22,474 bases of DNA from Nitrosomonas sp. (GCA_003514765.1 DOOY01000060.1:1-22474), one strand, 5' to 3'; shown: positions 6,155 through 14,783, numbered from the stretch's first letter. Notes: generated from the sequence alone by a model not told the origin. Numbers and translations: made by a program.

Positions 6155-8041
6155 TTGGCAACTGATCAATGGCTGATTATCAGTATATTGCTTATAACCG
6201 CAGTTCTATTTTTATGGGGCCATTGGCGTCATGATCTGGTTGCGATAGGCGCTTTGCTGGCCTGTATTGTGACCGGTCTGGTCAGTTACTCAGATGCTTT
6301 TATCGGTTTTAGTCATCCGGCCGTAATAACCGTCGCCTGTATTTTGATTTTAAGTGCCGGGCTACAAAATTCAGGCGCTGTAGACTGGCTGACGCGATGG
6401 ATGCTGCCAATAAAATCCGGACCGGTTCTGTCTATTGTTTCACTGACCTGTCTGGCTGCGGTTCTTTCCGGTTTCATGAATAACGTGGGCGCATTGGCGA
6501 TTCTGATTCCGGTGGCACTGCAAATGGCGTCACGGCTGGATATGCCGCCCGGACAAATCCTGATGCCGCTGGCATTCGGTTCTATTCTGGGCGGTATGAC
6601 AACCCTGATTGGCACGCCGCCCAATCTGATTGTTTCCGGCATACGTGCGGAGACGACCGAACGGGGCTATTTTTCCATGTTTGACTTTACATCCGTCGGG
6701 CTTGCTGTCGCGGTTGTTGGCGTTTTGTTTATTTCTCTGCTTGGCTGGCGTTTGGTGCCAGCCCGTAAACCGGCAAGCTATGAAAGTTTTGATCTCAGTG
6801 CTTATCTGACGGAAGCGCGTGTTACGGCCGACAGCAAAGCCGTTGGTATGAATCTTCGTGAAATAGAAACCGTGCTGGAAGCAGCTGATGCTCAGGTTGT
6901 CGGTCTGGTGCGTAATGATGTTCGGGTTACGCCAGCCAACCTGAACCGGAAAATATATACCAATGATATTCTGATTATCGAAGCGGAGGCGGAATCACTT
7001 GCCAATGCCTTGTCCAGTCTGGGTCTGGTACTGGAAGAAGCAAAAACCAAAGCGACCGAAGACACCAAAAAATCTGATGGCGCCGAAAAACCCATCGATA
7101 CAACAACAAAGCAAGAAAAAGAAAAAAAGAAATCCAACCAGAAAACGCAAGAAGAAGAAAACAAAACCGAAAAACCCGCATCCGGTGAAATTATTCTGAC
7201 GGAGTATGTGGTGCTACCTGCTTCGCTGCTGGTGAATCGTTCGCCTCAAGCCATTGAATTGCGCACACGCCACGGGGTTAATCTGCTGGCGCTGTCGCGC
7301 AAGGGAAGCCGCATAACAACGCGGTTACGTACGATTCTATTCCAGGCCGGCGACGTGTTAATGCTGCAGGGCCCGCCTGATACAATAGCCGAATTTGCTG
7401 AAAATACCGGCTGCGTGCCTTTGGCGGAAAGAACGCTGCGTATTCCAGACAAACGTAAAGCATTGTTGGGCGGCATTATTATGATGCTGGCAATTGGCGC
7501 AATCGTATTCGGACTGCTGCCGCCAGCCATAGCGTTCATGTGCGGCGTACTGGCTGTGACAGCCCTGCAAATCATACCTTTACGCTCGGTGTATCAGGTA
7601 ATCGATTGGCCGGTGATTGTGTTACTGGCAGCCCTGATACCGGTTGCCGGTGCGATGCAGGCTACGGGTGCGGCCGATCTGATTGCACGCGTATTGCTGG
7701 AAAATCTGGCGCAAGGACATGCGGTTGTCGCATTGGGATTGGTTCTGGTCGTGACCATGACCTTATCGGATTTAATGAATAATGCTGCAACGGCAGCAGT
7801 GATGTGTCCCATTGCGTTGGGTACCGCCAATCAACTGAGCGTCAATCCGGATGCCTTTCTGATGGCTGTCGCCGTAGGCGCTTCTTGTGCATTTCTGACG
7901 CCCATCGGGCACCAGAATAATACCTTAATTCTCGGTCCCGGTGGTTTTCGTTTCGGCGATTACTGGCGGCTGGGATTGCCGCTGGAAATTCTGGTTATCA
8001 CGGTCAGTATCCCAATGCTCATTTTGGTTTGGCCATTATGA
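6155..8041 (+). CDS. SLC13/DASS-type transporter with two TrkA-C domains
   Basis: A 628-residue inner-membrane transporter. The N-terminal half carries MNNVGAL (108-114) and GTPPNLIVSG (153-162). The C-terminal half repeats the pattern as SDLMNNAATAAV (538-549) and TPIGHQNNTLI (582-592), as expected for the inverted repeats of the ArsB/NhaD/SLC13 group. Between the halves are two TrkA-C-like regulatory domains (about 212-292 and 345-420), joined by a lysine/glutamate-rich linker (about 296-344). Members move sulfate, dicarboxylates or other anions with sodium; the substrate is not readable here. The start is TTG at 6155, supported by AGGGAG 6 bases upstream. The next gene follows after 77 bases in the same direction. 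Confidence 0.88.
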   Translation: MATDQWLIISILLITAVLFLWGHWRHDLVAIGALLACIVTGLVSYSDAFIGFSHPAVITVACILILSAGLQNSGAVDWLTRWMLPIKSGPVLSIVSLTCLAAVLSGFMNNVGALAILIPVALQMASRLDMPPGQILMPLAFGSILGGMTTLIGTPPNLIVSGIRAETTERGYFSMFDFTSVGLAVAVVGVLFISLLGWRLVPARKPASYESFDLSAYLTEARVTADSKAVGMNLREIETVLEAADAQVVGLVRNDVRVTPANLNRKIYTNDILIIEAEAESLANALSSLGLVLEEAKTKATEDTKKSDGAEKPIDTTTKQEKEKKKSNQKTQEEENKTEKPASGEIILTEYVVLPASLLVNRSPQAIELRTRHGVNLLALSRKGSRITTRLRTILFQAGDVLMLQGPPDTIAEFAENTGCVPLAERTLRIPDKRKALLGGIIMMLAIGAIVFGLLPPAIAFMCGVLAVTALQIIPLRSVYQVIDWPVIVLLAALIPVAGAMQATGAADLIARVLLENLAQGHAVVALGLVLVVTMTLSDLMNNAATAAVMCPIALGTANQLSVNPDAFLMAVAVGASCAFLTPIGHQNNTLILGPGGFRFGDYWRLGLPLEILVITVSIPMLILVWPL

Positions 8042-8118
8042 TCACTTTGTAGCAGAATATAGACGCTGGCTTTAGACTGCAGGAAACGGAGAAAAGCAAA
8101 GGAAATCAGGGAATGTAA

Positions 8119-9966
8119 ATGTCTTCAATCACTAGAATGGTCACTTTTGGGGTGTTGTCGCTTGGCTGGCTGGTGTTTGCTTATCATGCCGGCAGCATGA
8201 TTCCCGATCAGCAATTATGGTTTGCTTTGCTCATTACTTTTTTGTTCGGAATACCTTTGTACATGGCGGCAACCTATTCGGTAACCATTCAAAGAATTCA
8301 TCGCGCCAATCAATTTCGTAATCTTGGCATTTTGTACTGGTTTTTGAATAAACGGATTTTACCGTATATCGGATGGGCGCTCTGGTCGGTTACTTTTTCT
8401 TTTTTATTGATATTTTATCTCGGCGTTACACAAAAGATTGAATGGATTGTTTTTCTTTTGACCGTTCCCGTATTCTCCTGTTTTCATGTTATTTTTTCGC
8501 CTGTTGCGGCACGTGAATTCAAGTCTTATATTGCGCTGCATAAATCCTTGATCTGGACGCGTTGGGCGACAGCACTGGCCATGGCGGGGTTTTATGTTTT
8601 ATATGTAAAACTGGCGAGTGGATACCAGCCGTACGCGTCATTAGCCGAAGCGATTCAGGTGCGCAGCCTTGGAATCGATGGTGCAAGTAACAGCGTTTTG
8701 ATACTGGAAACCGCCCGCTTGCTGGGATTTATCGAAGGATTGAAGGCTTATGTGCTGGGTAATTTGCGCTCCCTGAACGATCTCATTTTTCTGATATTTA
8801 TTTTTTTGGGCAGTGCTGTGCTTTTTTATAATATCGCGCTCGCCATTTCCAGTTTTATGGTACCGTTGTCAGAATACCGCCGCGTATTTTCGCCATTGCA
8901 GGATGTGGACGAGCCTGAGCCCATCCAACCTCGCTCACTGGCGATTGCATCCGCGCTGATCACCTTTTTCATGCTGTTTATTTATGTGCCGTCGACAGTT
9001 TACGTGGATGCCTGGTTGCGCTCAACGCCACAATTTGTCGAACAGCTACAGAAAAAACAGGCGGCGGCCGTCGAAAAAATCGAATCACTGGAAAAAATCG
9101 GTGATGATTACTATAAACCGGGTACGATTGCGCAAACCCGGCAGGCTTACCTTGAAGTTGTTCATGAACTCGAAACTTCAGTCAGTGAACTCAAAAAAAC
9201 AACCAATGAGAGTTTTATGCTGATGGCCCATAATGTGGATGATTATCTTGACTGGTACTACAGCCTGCCCGGAGAATATGAACGCATTGTGGCGCTGGCG
9301 ACAGGAAAGCTGGAAAACTGGATGATTGAAAGGCTCGAAGCCTATCTGATGCAAGGCAATGCATTCGGCCCGGTACAGCAATCTATTGAAGATGCGTTAC
9401 GTAAAAATGAAGTGTTGCGTGCTGAATATCTCGAAAAAATCAACCGAATACTGGCTGATAATCAGATCGAGCCGGCCACCCAGCAACCCGAGATCATTCA
9501 ATACTCTCCGCTGGATGCAATCAAGGAGCCACCCAGCAACAGTGTTATCGTCAATCTGGAAAACCGTCTGCTGATATCTGGCGGCATCGGTGCGGCAGGC
9601 GCAATTACCGGCGCTATTGCGGGTAAAGTAACCGGCAAAGTCATCGCCAAAGGTGCAATCAGCCTGGGTGCCAAGGCATTGGTCAAAGTCGCTGCGGGTA
9701 AAGCAGCCAGCGTACTCGGTGGAGCCGCCGCCGGTGCTGCCAGCGGTGCGGCAATCGGCTCTGTTTTTCCCGGTGTCGGCACCGCCATCGGCGCTGCGCT
9801 CGGCGGTATTATCGGCGGAATTTCGGTAGGCTTGGGCGTGGAACATTTGCTGCTAAAACTTGAGGAACACTATTCCCGAGAAGAATTTAAACAGCAGATT
9901 CTGGAAGCGATTGATGAAGCGCGCGAGGAATTTGAGGAATCATTGGAAATAGATCGAATTGAGTAA
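8119..9966 (+). CDS. Multi-pass membrane protein with glycine-rich hydrophobic tail
   Basis: A 615-residue protein of unrecognised family, started at ATG 8119 behind AGGGAATG. About seven hydrophobic helices are visible (7-23, 33-53, 80-102, 108-129, 148-166, 220-247, 273-295). A long, mostly helical and charged segment (300-455) follows, with coiled-coil-like stretches around 305-365. Residues 486-573 are a glycine/alanine-rich hydrophobic region with GxxxG-type repeats (for example GGAAAGAASGAAIG and GAALGGIIGG), like glycine zippers or the hydrophobic hairpins of pore-forming proteins. The last 40 residues are acidic and helical. The N-terminal helices anchor it in the inner membrane; the role is unknown. 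It follows the SLC13-type gene closely and may be co-transcribed with it. Confidence 0.85.
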   Translation: MSSITRMVTFGVLSLGWLVFAYHAGSMIPDQQLWFALLITFLFGIPLYMAATYSVTIQRIHRANQFRNLGILYWFLNKRILPYIGWALWSVTFSFLLIFYLGVTQKIEWIVFLLTVPVFSCFHVIFSPVAAREFKSYIALHKSLIWTRWATALAMAGFYVLYVKLASGYQPYASLAEAIQVRSLGIDGASNSVLILETARLLGFIEGLKAYVLGNLRSLNDLIFLIFIFLGSAVLFYNIALAISSFMVPLSEYRRVFSPLQDVDEPEPIQPRSLAIASALITFFMLFIYVPSTVYVDAWLRSTPQFVEQLQKKQAAAVEKIESLEKIGDDYYKPGTIAQTRQAYLEVVHELETSVSELKKTTNESFMLMAHNVDDYLDWYYSLPGEYERIVALATGKLENWMIERLEAYLMQGNAFGPVQQSIEDALRKNEVLRAEYLEKINRILADNQIEPATQQPEIIQYSPLDAIKEPPSNSVIVNLENRLLISGGIGAAGAITGAIAGKVTGKVIAKGAISLGAKALVKVAAGKAASVLGGAAAGAASGAAIGSVFPGVGTAIGAALGGIIGGISVGLGVEHLLLKLEEHYSREEFKQQILEAIDEAREEFEESLEIDRIE

Positions 9967-10066
9967 ATACAAATGAAAACTCCAATGGTTTGATTTTTCG
10001 CGCCATATCACAATCCAAGGACTTCATCCTGCCCGATAATTGATCAGTTTTATGGGGTTAAATGTT

Positions 10067-11065
10067 ATGGAGAAAATAGTGACACGACCTGATTATGATC
10101 AATTTATCTGCAATCTATGCGGCAATGTTTCCGGTGTTTCGCATGAATTTCACCGCGAAGCTGGCGCATGCAATCATTGCGGGTCCAATATACGTTTCCG
10201 CGCACTCATGCGGGCGCTCTCGCAGCATTTATATGACAAACCCGTACCATTGCCTGCATTCATCCCGGATAAAAATTTTAAAGCTATGGGTCTCAGCGAT
10301 GCCCCACATTACGCAGACAAGCTGGCAGCTTTATATGATTACACCAATTTCTTTTATCATACCGAGCCTTTTCTGGATATCTGCAATATCGAAACGTTGG
10401 AATCCGGCAGTTATGACCTGCTCGTCACCTCGGATGTATTTGAACATGTGCAGCCACCGCGCCATGTTGCCTTTGTCAATAGCTGGCACTTACTGAAACC
10501 GGGTGGACTGTTGTTACTGACGGTACCTTATACCTTGTTACCCAAAACATTAGAGCATTTTCCCGGCTTGCATCAATACGGATTTGTAAAAGGTGAAGCG
10601 GGTATGCTGTTGGTTAATCGCCGGAAAGATCAGATATTCGAGGTTTTTGACAACTTGACCTGGCATGGCGGTGAGGGCACTACGCTTGAAATGCGGGTTT
10701 ACTCAGAAGCAGATTTGCTGCAGATTATTTCTGATACAGGTTTTAAGGAAATTAAAATATGGAATGAAGATTTTTCGGAGAATGGTATTCTGCAGTCGCA
10801 CCAGGGAGGCAGTTTCGTCATTACCGCAATCAAAGACAGCGATAGAACTCCTGCGCCGGTTACGCAATATGACCCTTATCTTGAAAATATTTATCCGGAA
10901 GATCTGTCCATTGAACACTTCCTGGTTCAACGGCCCGTCCGTATTTCGGGTGACCGTGCAGAACAGGCCATTGCGCAATGGAAAATGAATACGCTAGAAC
11001 AAAAAACGGCATTGCCTGTTTCTAACAGAATATGGCGTTATATCAGGAAAAAACTGACCGGATAA
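10067..11065 (+). CDS. Class I methyltransferase-like protein with N-terminal zinc site
   Basis: A 332-residue protein. ATG 10067 is preferred because TGGGG lies about 9 bases upstream; in-frame TTG 10040 and ATG 10052 are alternatives. The N-terminus has two CxxC pairs (C15/C18 and C35/C38), spaced like a zinc ribbon. Next come SYDLLVTSDVFEHV (115-128) and LLKPGGLLLLTVP (142-154), which match the post-motif and motif III area of SAM-dependent methyltransferases of the Methyltransf_11 type. The glycine-rich SAM motif I normally upstream is not recognisable; MGLSDAP (74-80) stands in its place. The protein resembles methyltransferase-like proteins found near glycan or glycosyltransferase genes, but no such genes lie nearby. 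Substrate unknown. It converges on the abgT gene, 53 bases away. Confidence 0.8.
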   Translation: MEKIVTRPDYDQFICNLCGNVSGVSHEFHREAGACNHCGSNIRFRALMRALSQHLYDKPVPLPAFIPDKNFKAMGLSDAPHYADKLAALYDYTNFFYHTEPFLDICNIETLESGSYDLLVTSDVFEHVQPPRHVAFVNSWHLLKPGGLLLLTVPYTLLPKTLEHFPGLHQYGFVKGEAGMLLVNRRKDQIFEVFDNLTWHGGEGTTLEMRVYSEADLLQIISDTGFKEIKIWNEDFSENGILQSHQGGSFVITAIKDSDRTPAPVTQYDPYLENIYPEDLSIEHFLVQRPVRISGDRAEQAIAQWKMNTLEQKTALPVSNRIWRYIRKKLTG

Positions 11066-11118
11066 CCATTTCCAAATCCCGGAAGCCGGAATGAGCCTGA
11101 TGAAAACCAGTTTTTTTG

Positions 11119-12663
11119 TTATGGATAGGTGTAACTCGATTGAATGCCAAGCGGCAGACCCAAGAATAGGTACAGCAGCAGGAATATCGTCCAGATAACG
11201 AGAAAGGTCACCGAGTAGGGCAGCATCATAGCCGTAACCGTGCCGATTCCAGTGTTTTTCACGTAGCGTTGGCAGTACACAACCACAAGTGGAAAGTACG
11301 GCAACAGCGGCGTGATGATATTGGTGCTCGAATCGCCGATGCGGTATGCCGCCTGTGTCAGATCAGGCGAGATACCGAGTTGCATCAGCATGGGCACGAA
11401 AATTGATGCAAGCAGCCCCCATTTTGCACTGGCCGAACCGACAAATAGATTAATGAATGCAGTGATGAGTACAACACCAACAATCGTGAGATAAGACGGC
11501 ATTGCCATCGCCTTCAGCCAGGCGGCGCCCTGGAGGGCGAGCAGCACACCCAGATTGGACTGGCCGAACGCATACACGAATTGTGCGATAAAAAACATGA
11601 TGACCAGGTAATAAGCCATTTGTTGCATGGCCTTCGTCATTCCCTCGATAACATATCTGGAACTTTTTACGGTTCCAGCTGCAATGCCGTACACAATGCC
11701 CGGCAGAATAAACATCAGAAAGATCAGCGAAACAATGGAGCGCATCATAGGTGCGTCACCCGTCGTCAGATCGCCTGTTCCATCCCGCCAGGGCGAACTG
11801 ACTGGCCAGGCGGTAACGATCATAATGATGATACCAAGCAGAAAAAAAATTCCCGCAGCGCGCAAGCCGTTACGCTCATTCGACGCAAGTGCTTGCATGC
11901 TTGGCAGATCGGTGAGGTTGCCGTCGAGCACGGTGTTTTGCAGTCTCGGCTCAACAATTTTTTCTGTCACATACCAACCCAATCCAATAATCAACAAAGA
12001 TGAAGCCATCGTAAAAAAATAGTTATTCAACGGGTTGAGCACAACACCCGGATCGAGAATCTGCGCACCGGCCTGCGACAATCCTTGAAGCAGGGGATCA
12101 AGCGATGACGGTACAAAATTTGCTGAAAACCCACCAGACACACCTGCAAAGGCAGCGGCGATGCCGGCCAGGGGGTGTCTGCCGGCCGCATAAAAAATGA
12201 CGCCACCGAGCGGTATAACCAGCACGTATCCGGCGTCGACTGCCGAGTGGCTGACGATACCTGCGAAAATGACCATCGGCGTCAGCAGCCATTTGGGTGT
12301 AATACCCAGCAGTGCCCGCAAACCGGAATTAATGAAGCCTGTGTGTTCAGCTACACCAATGCCGAGCATCGCAACGAGCACCACACCTACCGGGTGGAAG
12401 TGCGAGAAATTCGTCACCATAACCGACATGAATTCGGTTATCGCTGCGCCTGACAGCAGATTGTTGATAACGAGCATCTCGCGGGTGCGCGGGTCAACGA
12501 CATTGAACGTGGCATACGATAGCAGCCACGATAATACCCAGACAACAAACAGCAATACGATAAATAGCACTGCCGGGTCTGGCAGTTTGTTACCTGTTCG
12601 TTCAACCGATGCGAGTATACGTGCAGTAAGGCTGGTTTTTATTTTCTGGATTTCTTCAGACAT
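11119..12663 (-). CDS. abgT: AbgT-family transporter
   Basis: A 514-residue inner-membrane protein with many hydrophobic helices, near the usual length of AbgT (508 in E. coli). Recognisable conserved blocks are FVGSASAKWGLLASIFVPML and, near the C-terminus, GDSSTNIITPLLPYFPL (443-459), a strongly conserved segment of this family. E. coli AbgT imports p-aminobenzoyl-glutamate, a folate breakdown product; other members have been reported to export sulfonamides, so direction and substrate here are open. The start is backed by AGGAA 7 bases upstream. No abgA/abgB hydrolase genes are adjacent, so a full p-aminobenzoyl-glutamate utilisation cluster is absent from the window. It ends convergently with the methyltransferase-like gene. 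Confidence 0.9.
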   Translation of the reverse strand: MSEEIQKIKTSLTARILASVERTGNKLPDPAVLFIVLLFVVWVLSWLLSYATFNVVDPRTREMLVINNLLSGAAITEFMSVMVTNFSHFHPVGVVLVAMLGIGVAEHTGFINSGLRALLGITPKWLLTPMVIFAGIVSHSAVDAGYVLVIPLGGVIFYAAGRHPLAGIAAAFAGVSGGFSANFVPSSLDPLLQGLSQAGAQILDPGVVLNPLNNYFFTMASSLLIIGLGWYVTEKIVEPRLQNTVLDGNLTDLPSMQALASNERNGLRAAGIFFLLGIIIMIVTAWPVSSPWRDGTGDLTTGDAPMMRSIVSLIFLMFILPGIVYGIAAGTVKSSRYVIEGMTKAMQQMAYYLVIMFFIAQFVYAFGQSNLGVLLALQGAAWLKAMAMPSYLTIVGVVLITAFINLFVGSASAKWGLLASIFVPMLMQLGISPDLTQAAYRIGDSSTNIITPLLPYFPLVVVYCQRYVKNTGIGTVTAMMLPYSVTFLVIWTIFLLLYLFLGLPLGIQSSYTYP

Positions 12664-12890
12664 GCAAATTCCTGATTTTTTCGTGTGTTTCTTATTTTAC
12701 CAGCCAACACTGCTGCCTTCGTTTTGTTCTTTGAAACAGAGAGCGTTGCAAGTAATACAAAAAAGCATAACAATTGATCATTCTTCAAATTTTATGCACG
12801 ATGTAATGGCTGCCACCTTTTGATTCAGTAAAGTTATCAATAAGCAGTTCATCAAAAAGATGACTACGATATTAAAGCAGTTGACCCAAC
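12664..12890. other. Non-coding spacer upstream of abgT
   Basis: This stretch contains the abgT ribosome site at its left edge and otherwise no gene, hairpin or repeat I can support. It merges on the right into the IS630-type remnant, so the whole 428-base gap is partly an insertion-sequence scar. An open frame crossing it on the + strand (12197-12823) is mostly antisense to abgT and is not credible. Confidence 0.5.
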
Positions 12891-13064
12891 ATGACTGAAT
12901 GTGAACTCCGTATGCTCAGCCGCCAATGTATAACAAGGCGATTACCCATTATTCAAGCCACAGCAGCAGAAACAGTAGCTTGGTGGATAACCGCAATCAG
13001 CATACAGAGGCCGTGAACCGGGCGGTTTACTCAGAAAGATGTCCGCATTAAATTGACCGGCTTG
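12891..13064 (+). pseudogene. Decayed C-terminal fragment of an IS630-type transposase
   Basis: Translation from 12891 reads ECELRMLSRQCITRR, then LPIIQATAAETVAWW up to 12986. It continues in another frame as DNRNQHTEAVNR (12986-13021) and returns to the first frame as GRFTQKDVRIKLTGL (13020-13064). Together these match the end of IS630-family transposases (general pattern LSRQCLNRRIPD...AAW..RN......W.FT..DARIKLK.LYP). Two compensating frame changes and a TGA at 13014 show that it is inactive. Only the last 60 or so residues remain. It ends about 28 bases before the stop of the oppositely oriented gene. No terminal repeats were recognised. Confidence 0.65.
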
Positions 13065-13091
13065 ATCCTGATTTATCAAATTGATAGCGTG

Positions 13092-14348
13092 CTAATTAAG
13101 GAAAGGTAATATTTCTACACGCCGCTCTATTTTTTCCATCGTCTGATGATATGCCGGTGTGTCAAAATTGCCATAATGCTGTCTGAATTCGTTTTTGGAT
13201 AAATGTTCCGGGAGATCTATCCAGGCTGGCATGAGATCGCTGTCATCCAGTCCTTGTGCGATTAATTGCTGCAGCCGAACTGCTTCTTCCTGACTGGCCG
13301 TGGCGCGTTCGCCAAATCGCGTACCTGCACGGTCTGCCGCTATATCATTGAATGAAAAACCGCTGCCGCTGCGCTTGTCTTCTATTTCTTTGTAAAGACC
13401 GATTGCATCGGACAGCGCAGTATCTGCATAAGCTGTGATTGCAGCTGAAACGATAAAATGCTGTGCAAAATCCTGACGGCCATCCAGTGTTACTGATTGA
13501 TTATGCGGTCGAGGCCAATCGACAGCTTCAGGTATTAAATATTTCAGCGGTAATCCCACTATATACAGTGTGGCGGCCAGAATTGCTGCGCGATTCTCTT
13601 TTTGTGCCTGGTTGTCAGCAGAATACCGTGCGGCCATTTGCATTAATGGTTGTAGAATTTGAGATAATGTCTGATTCGCTTGTTGAGAGTAGTTTTGCGT
13701 GAGCAGTAAATGGTAACGATATACTTTTTCTTGTTCCGATTTGCTCAATACGGGAAAGTGGTTGTCAATTTTCAGACTGAACTTGCCTTGCCACTGATAC
13801 AACACATTGAGTGCGTCGGGTGCAATTTGTACAAACTTGATTGCTTCAATCCCGTTTCTATATTTAGGTTGGTTTTGCAACCATTGAATACTTTGAGTGA
13901 CCAGAAACTGGCTGACAAAATCAGGTATCGGAATATGTCCGATGCGCACAGATTGAAGCTGTGGCAATGCGTCTGTTTCTATTACTGTGGCTTCAAGATT
14001 GATGTAGCCTTTCGGTGCTTGTGGCGGCAGTGGCAAACTTGCCTGGATGCTCGCTTGTTGATGGGACATGCTAATATGCGCGTCTCCGTTAATGAAATGC
14101 TTGGCAAGGTAATTGGCCGCTATATCAATATCTTCCGGCTGGATTTTGATTGAGGAAAGCAGTTTTTGTTTGGCTTGCTGACGATATTGGTCAAAAGTTT
14201 TTTTTGCGCGTTCGATATGTTCTGGCGTGACCACAACTTGTCGCTGCACGCTAGGTTTCTCATCAATAATCAGAATCAGGAATAAGCCCGCCAGCAATAA
14301 TGAAATTGCAAGCATCCAGACAGTGAGCAGTAGCGATTTTCGAATCAT
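13092..14348 (-). CDS. Membrane-anchored protein of unknown function
   Basis: A 418-residue protein starting MIRKSLLLTVWM at 14348; the frame is open further upstream to 14462, but this start gives a basic residue pair followed directly by a membrane helix (about 5-27). No clear ribosome site is present. The bulk is predicted to be periplasmic. The middle (about 75-290) is unassigned. The C-terminal region 292-345 contains QDFAQHFIVSAAITAYA, then GLYKEIEDKRSGSGFSFND and a following D-x-A-G block. This resembles the HFxxSA...GxxxE..D....GFSxxDxxAD..G pattern of YfiM-like (DUF2279) proteins; that link is from memory and tentative. It is divergent from the min operon. Confidence 0.8.
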   Translation of the reverse strand: MIRKSLLLTVWMLAISLLLAGLFLILIIDEKPSVQRQVVVTPEHIERAKKTFDQYRQQAKQKLLSSIKIQPEDIDIAANYLAKHFINGDAHISMSHQQASIQASLPLPPQAPKGYINLEATVIETDALPQLQSVRIGHIPIPDFVSQFLVTQSIQWLQNQPKYRNGIEAIKFVQIAPDALNVLYQWQGKFSLKIDNHFPVLSKSEQEKVYRYHLLLTQNYSQQANQTLSQILQPLMQMAARYSADNQAQKENRAAILAATLYIVGLPLKYLIPEAVDWPRPHNQSVTLDGRQDFAQHFIVSAAITAYADTALSDAIGLYKEIEDKRSGSGFSFNDIAADRAGTRFGERATASQEEAVRLQQLIAQGLDDSDLMPAWIDLPEHLSKNEFRQHYGNFDTPAYHQTMEKIERRVEILPFLN

Positions 14349-14481
14349 TATGATGATGAGTCTAACATTAAAGATTGTCGGAAGTTTATTACACTGGTGA
14401 CCTCGGCGTTGAATATCGCTGACAATGCCCGGAACTTGTTGCGCTTGTGCCGATTTCAACAATCAGAAAAGGTTTTTGTTT

Positions 14482-14507
14482 TTTTATCCGGTAACGACCG
14501 GATAAAA
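14482..14507. repeat. Perfect 11-bp inverted repeat between divergent genes
   Basis: TTTTATCCGGT (14482-14492) and ACCGGATAAAA (14497-14507) are fully complementary around the tetraloop AACG. A T-rich run precedes it on the + strand, but no T-run follows it on either strand. No gene ends here, so a terminator role is not expected. Its position suits an operator or a structured leader. Confidence 0.55.
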
Positions 14508-14578
14508 CTGAAAACGCGTTGTAAATAAGGTTACATTTTTTGGCATATGCATACTATTAAAAGATAATCCGGTTATAA

Positions 14579-14607
14579 TTGACTTCATTTTCGTCCAAAA
14601 GTGTATT
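14579..14607 (+). promoter_or_regulatory. Candidate sigma-70 promoter for minCDE
   Basis: TTGACT (14579-14584) and TGTATT (14602-14607) are separated by exactly 17 bases, matching the consensus at 5 of 6 and 4 of 6 positions. It is about 175 bases before the minC start. Immediately downstream, TATACTG (14614-14620) and CAGTATA (14628-14634) form a short inverted repeat around the probable transcription start. Not tested; AT-rich DNA often yields such matches. Confidence 0.35.
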
Positions 14608-14783
14608 CCCTTGTATACTGTTTTGGGCAGTATAGTCATAAAAATGCGCGCTTGGCATTCGAAAGAAAATAAGGATTAATTAAAAACGAGTGATACGCTG
14701 ATTAGCAGTGGCCTTGTATTTTGATGGCGGTCAGATATGATCAATGCTAATCTAGCTGTATAATTACAACAACCGATCAACAG

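Larger units (their letters stand above)
14349..14783. other. Divergent intergenic region before the min operon
   Basis: About 435 bases separate the two divergent starts. It is AT-rich and holds a perfect 11-bp inverted repeat (14482-14507), a candidate promoter (14579-14607) and a 7-bp inverted repeat (14614-14634). An open frame continues leftward from 14462 into the unknown gene but lacks start signals. No RNA gene is recognised. Confidence 0.5.

Noticed and set aside
9397..9846. A 149-codon open frame on the - strand opposite the glycine-rich tail
   Set aside because: Glycine/alanine codons on the coding strand commonly leave long antisense frames; composition and context do not support a gene.
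12197..12823. A 208-codon open frame on the + strand opposite the abgT gene
   Set aside because: It is antisense to a well-supported transporter gene, is serine/threonine-rich as expected for such a shadow, and lacks start signals.
13074..13086. Short palindrome TATCAA-A-TTGATA at the end of the unknown gene
   Set aside because: Six-base AT-rich arms without a T-run; expected by chance.
14412..14425. ATATCGCTGACA shared with 4201-4212, each upstream of a - strand gene
   Set aside because: A match of this length between two sites in 22 kb is expected by chance, and the flanks differ.
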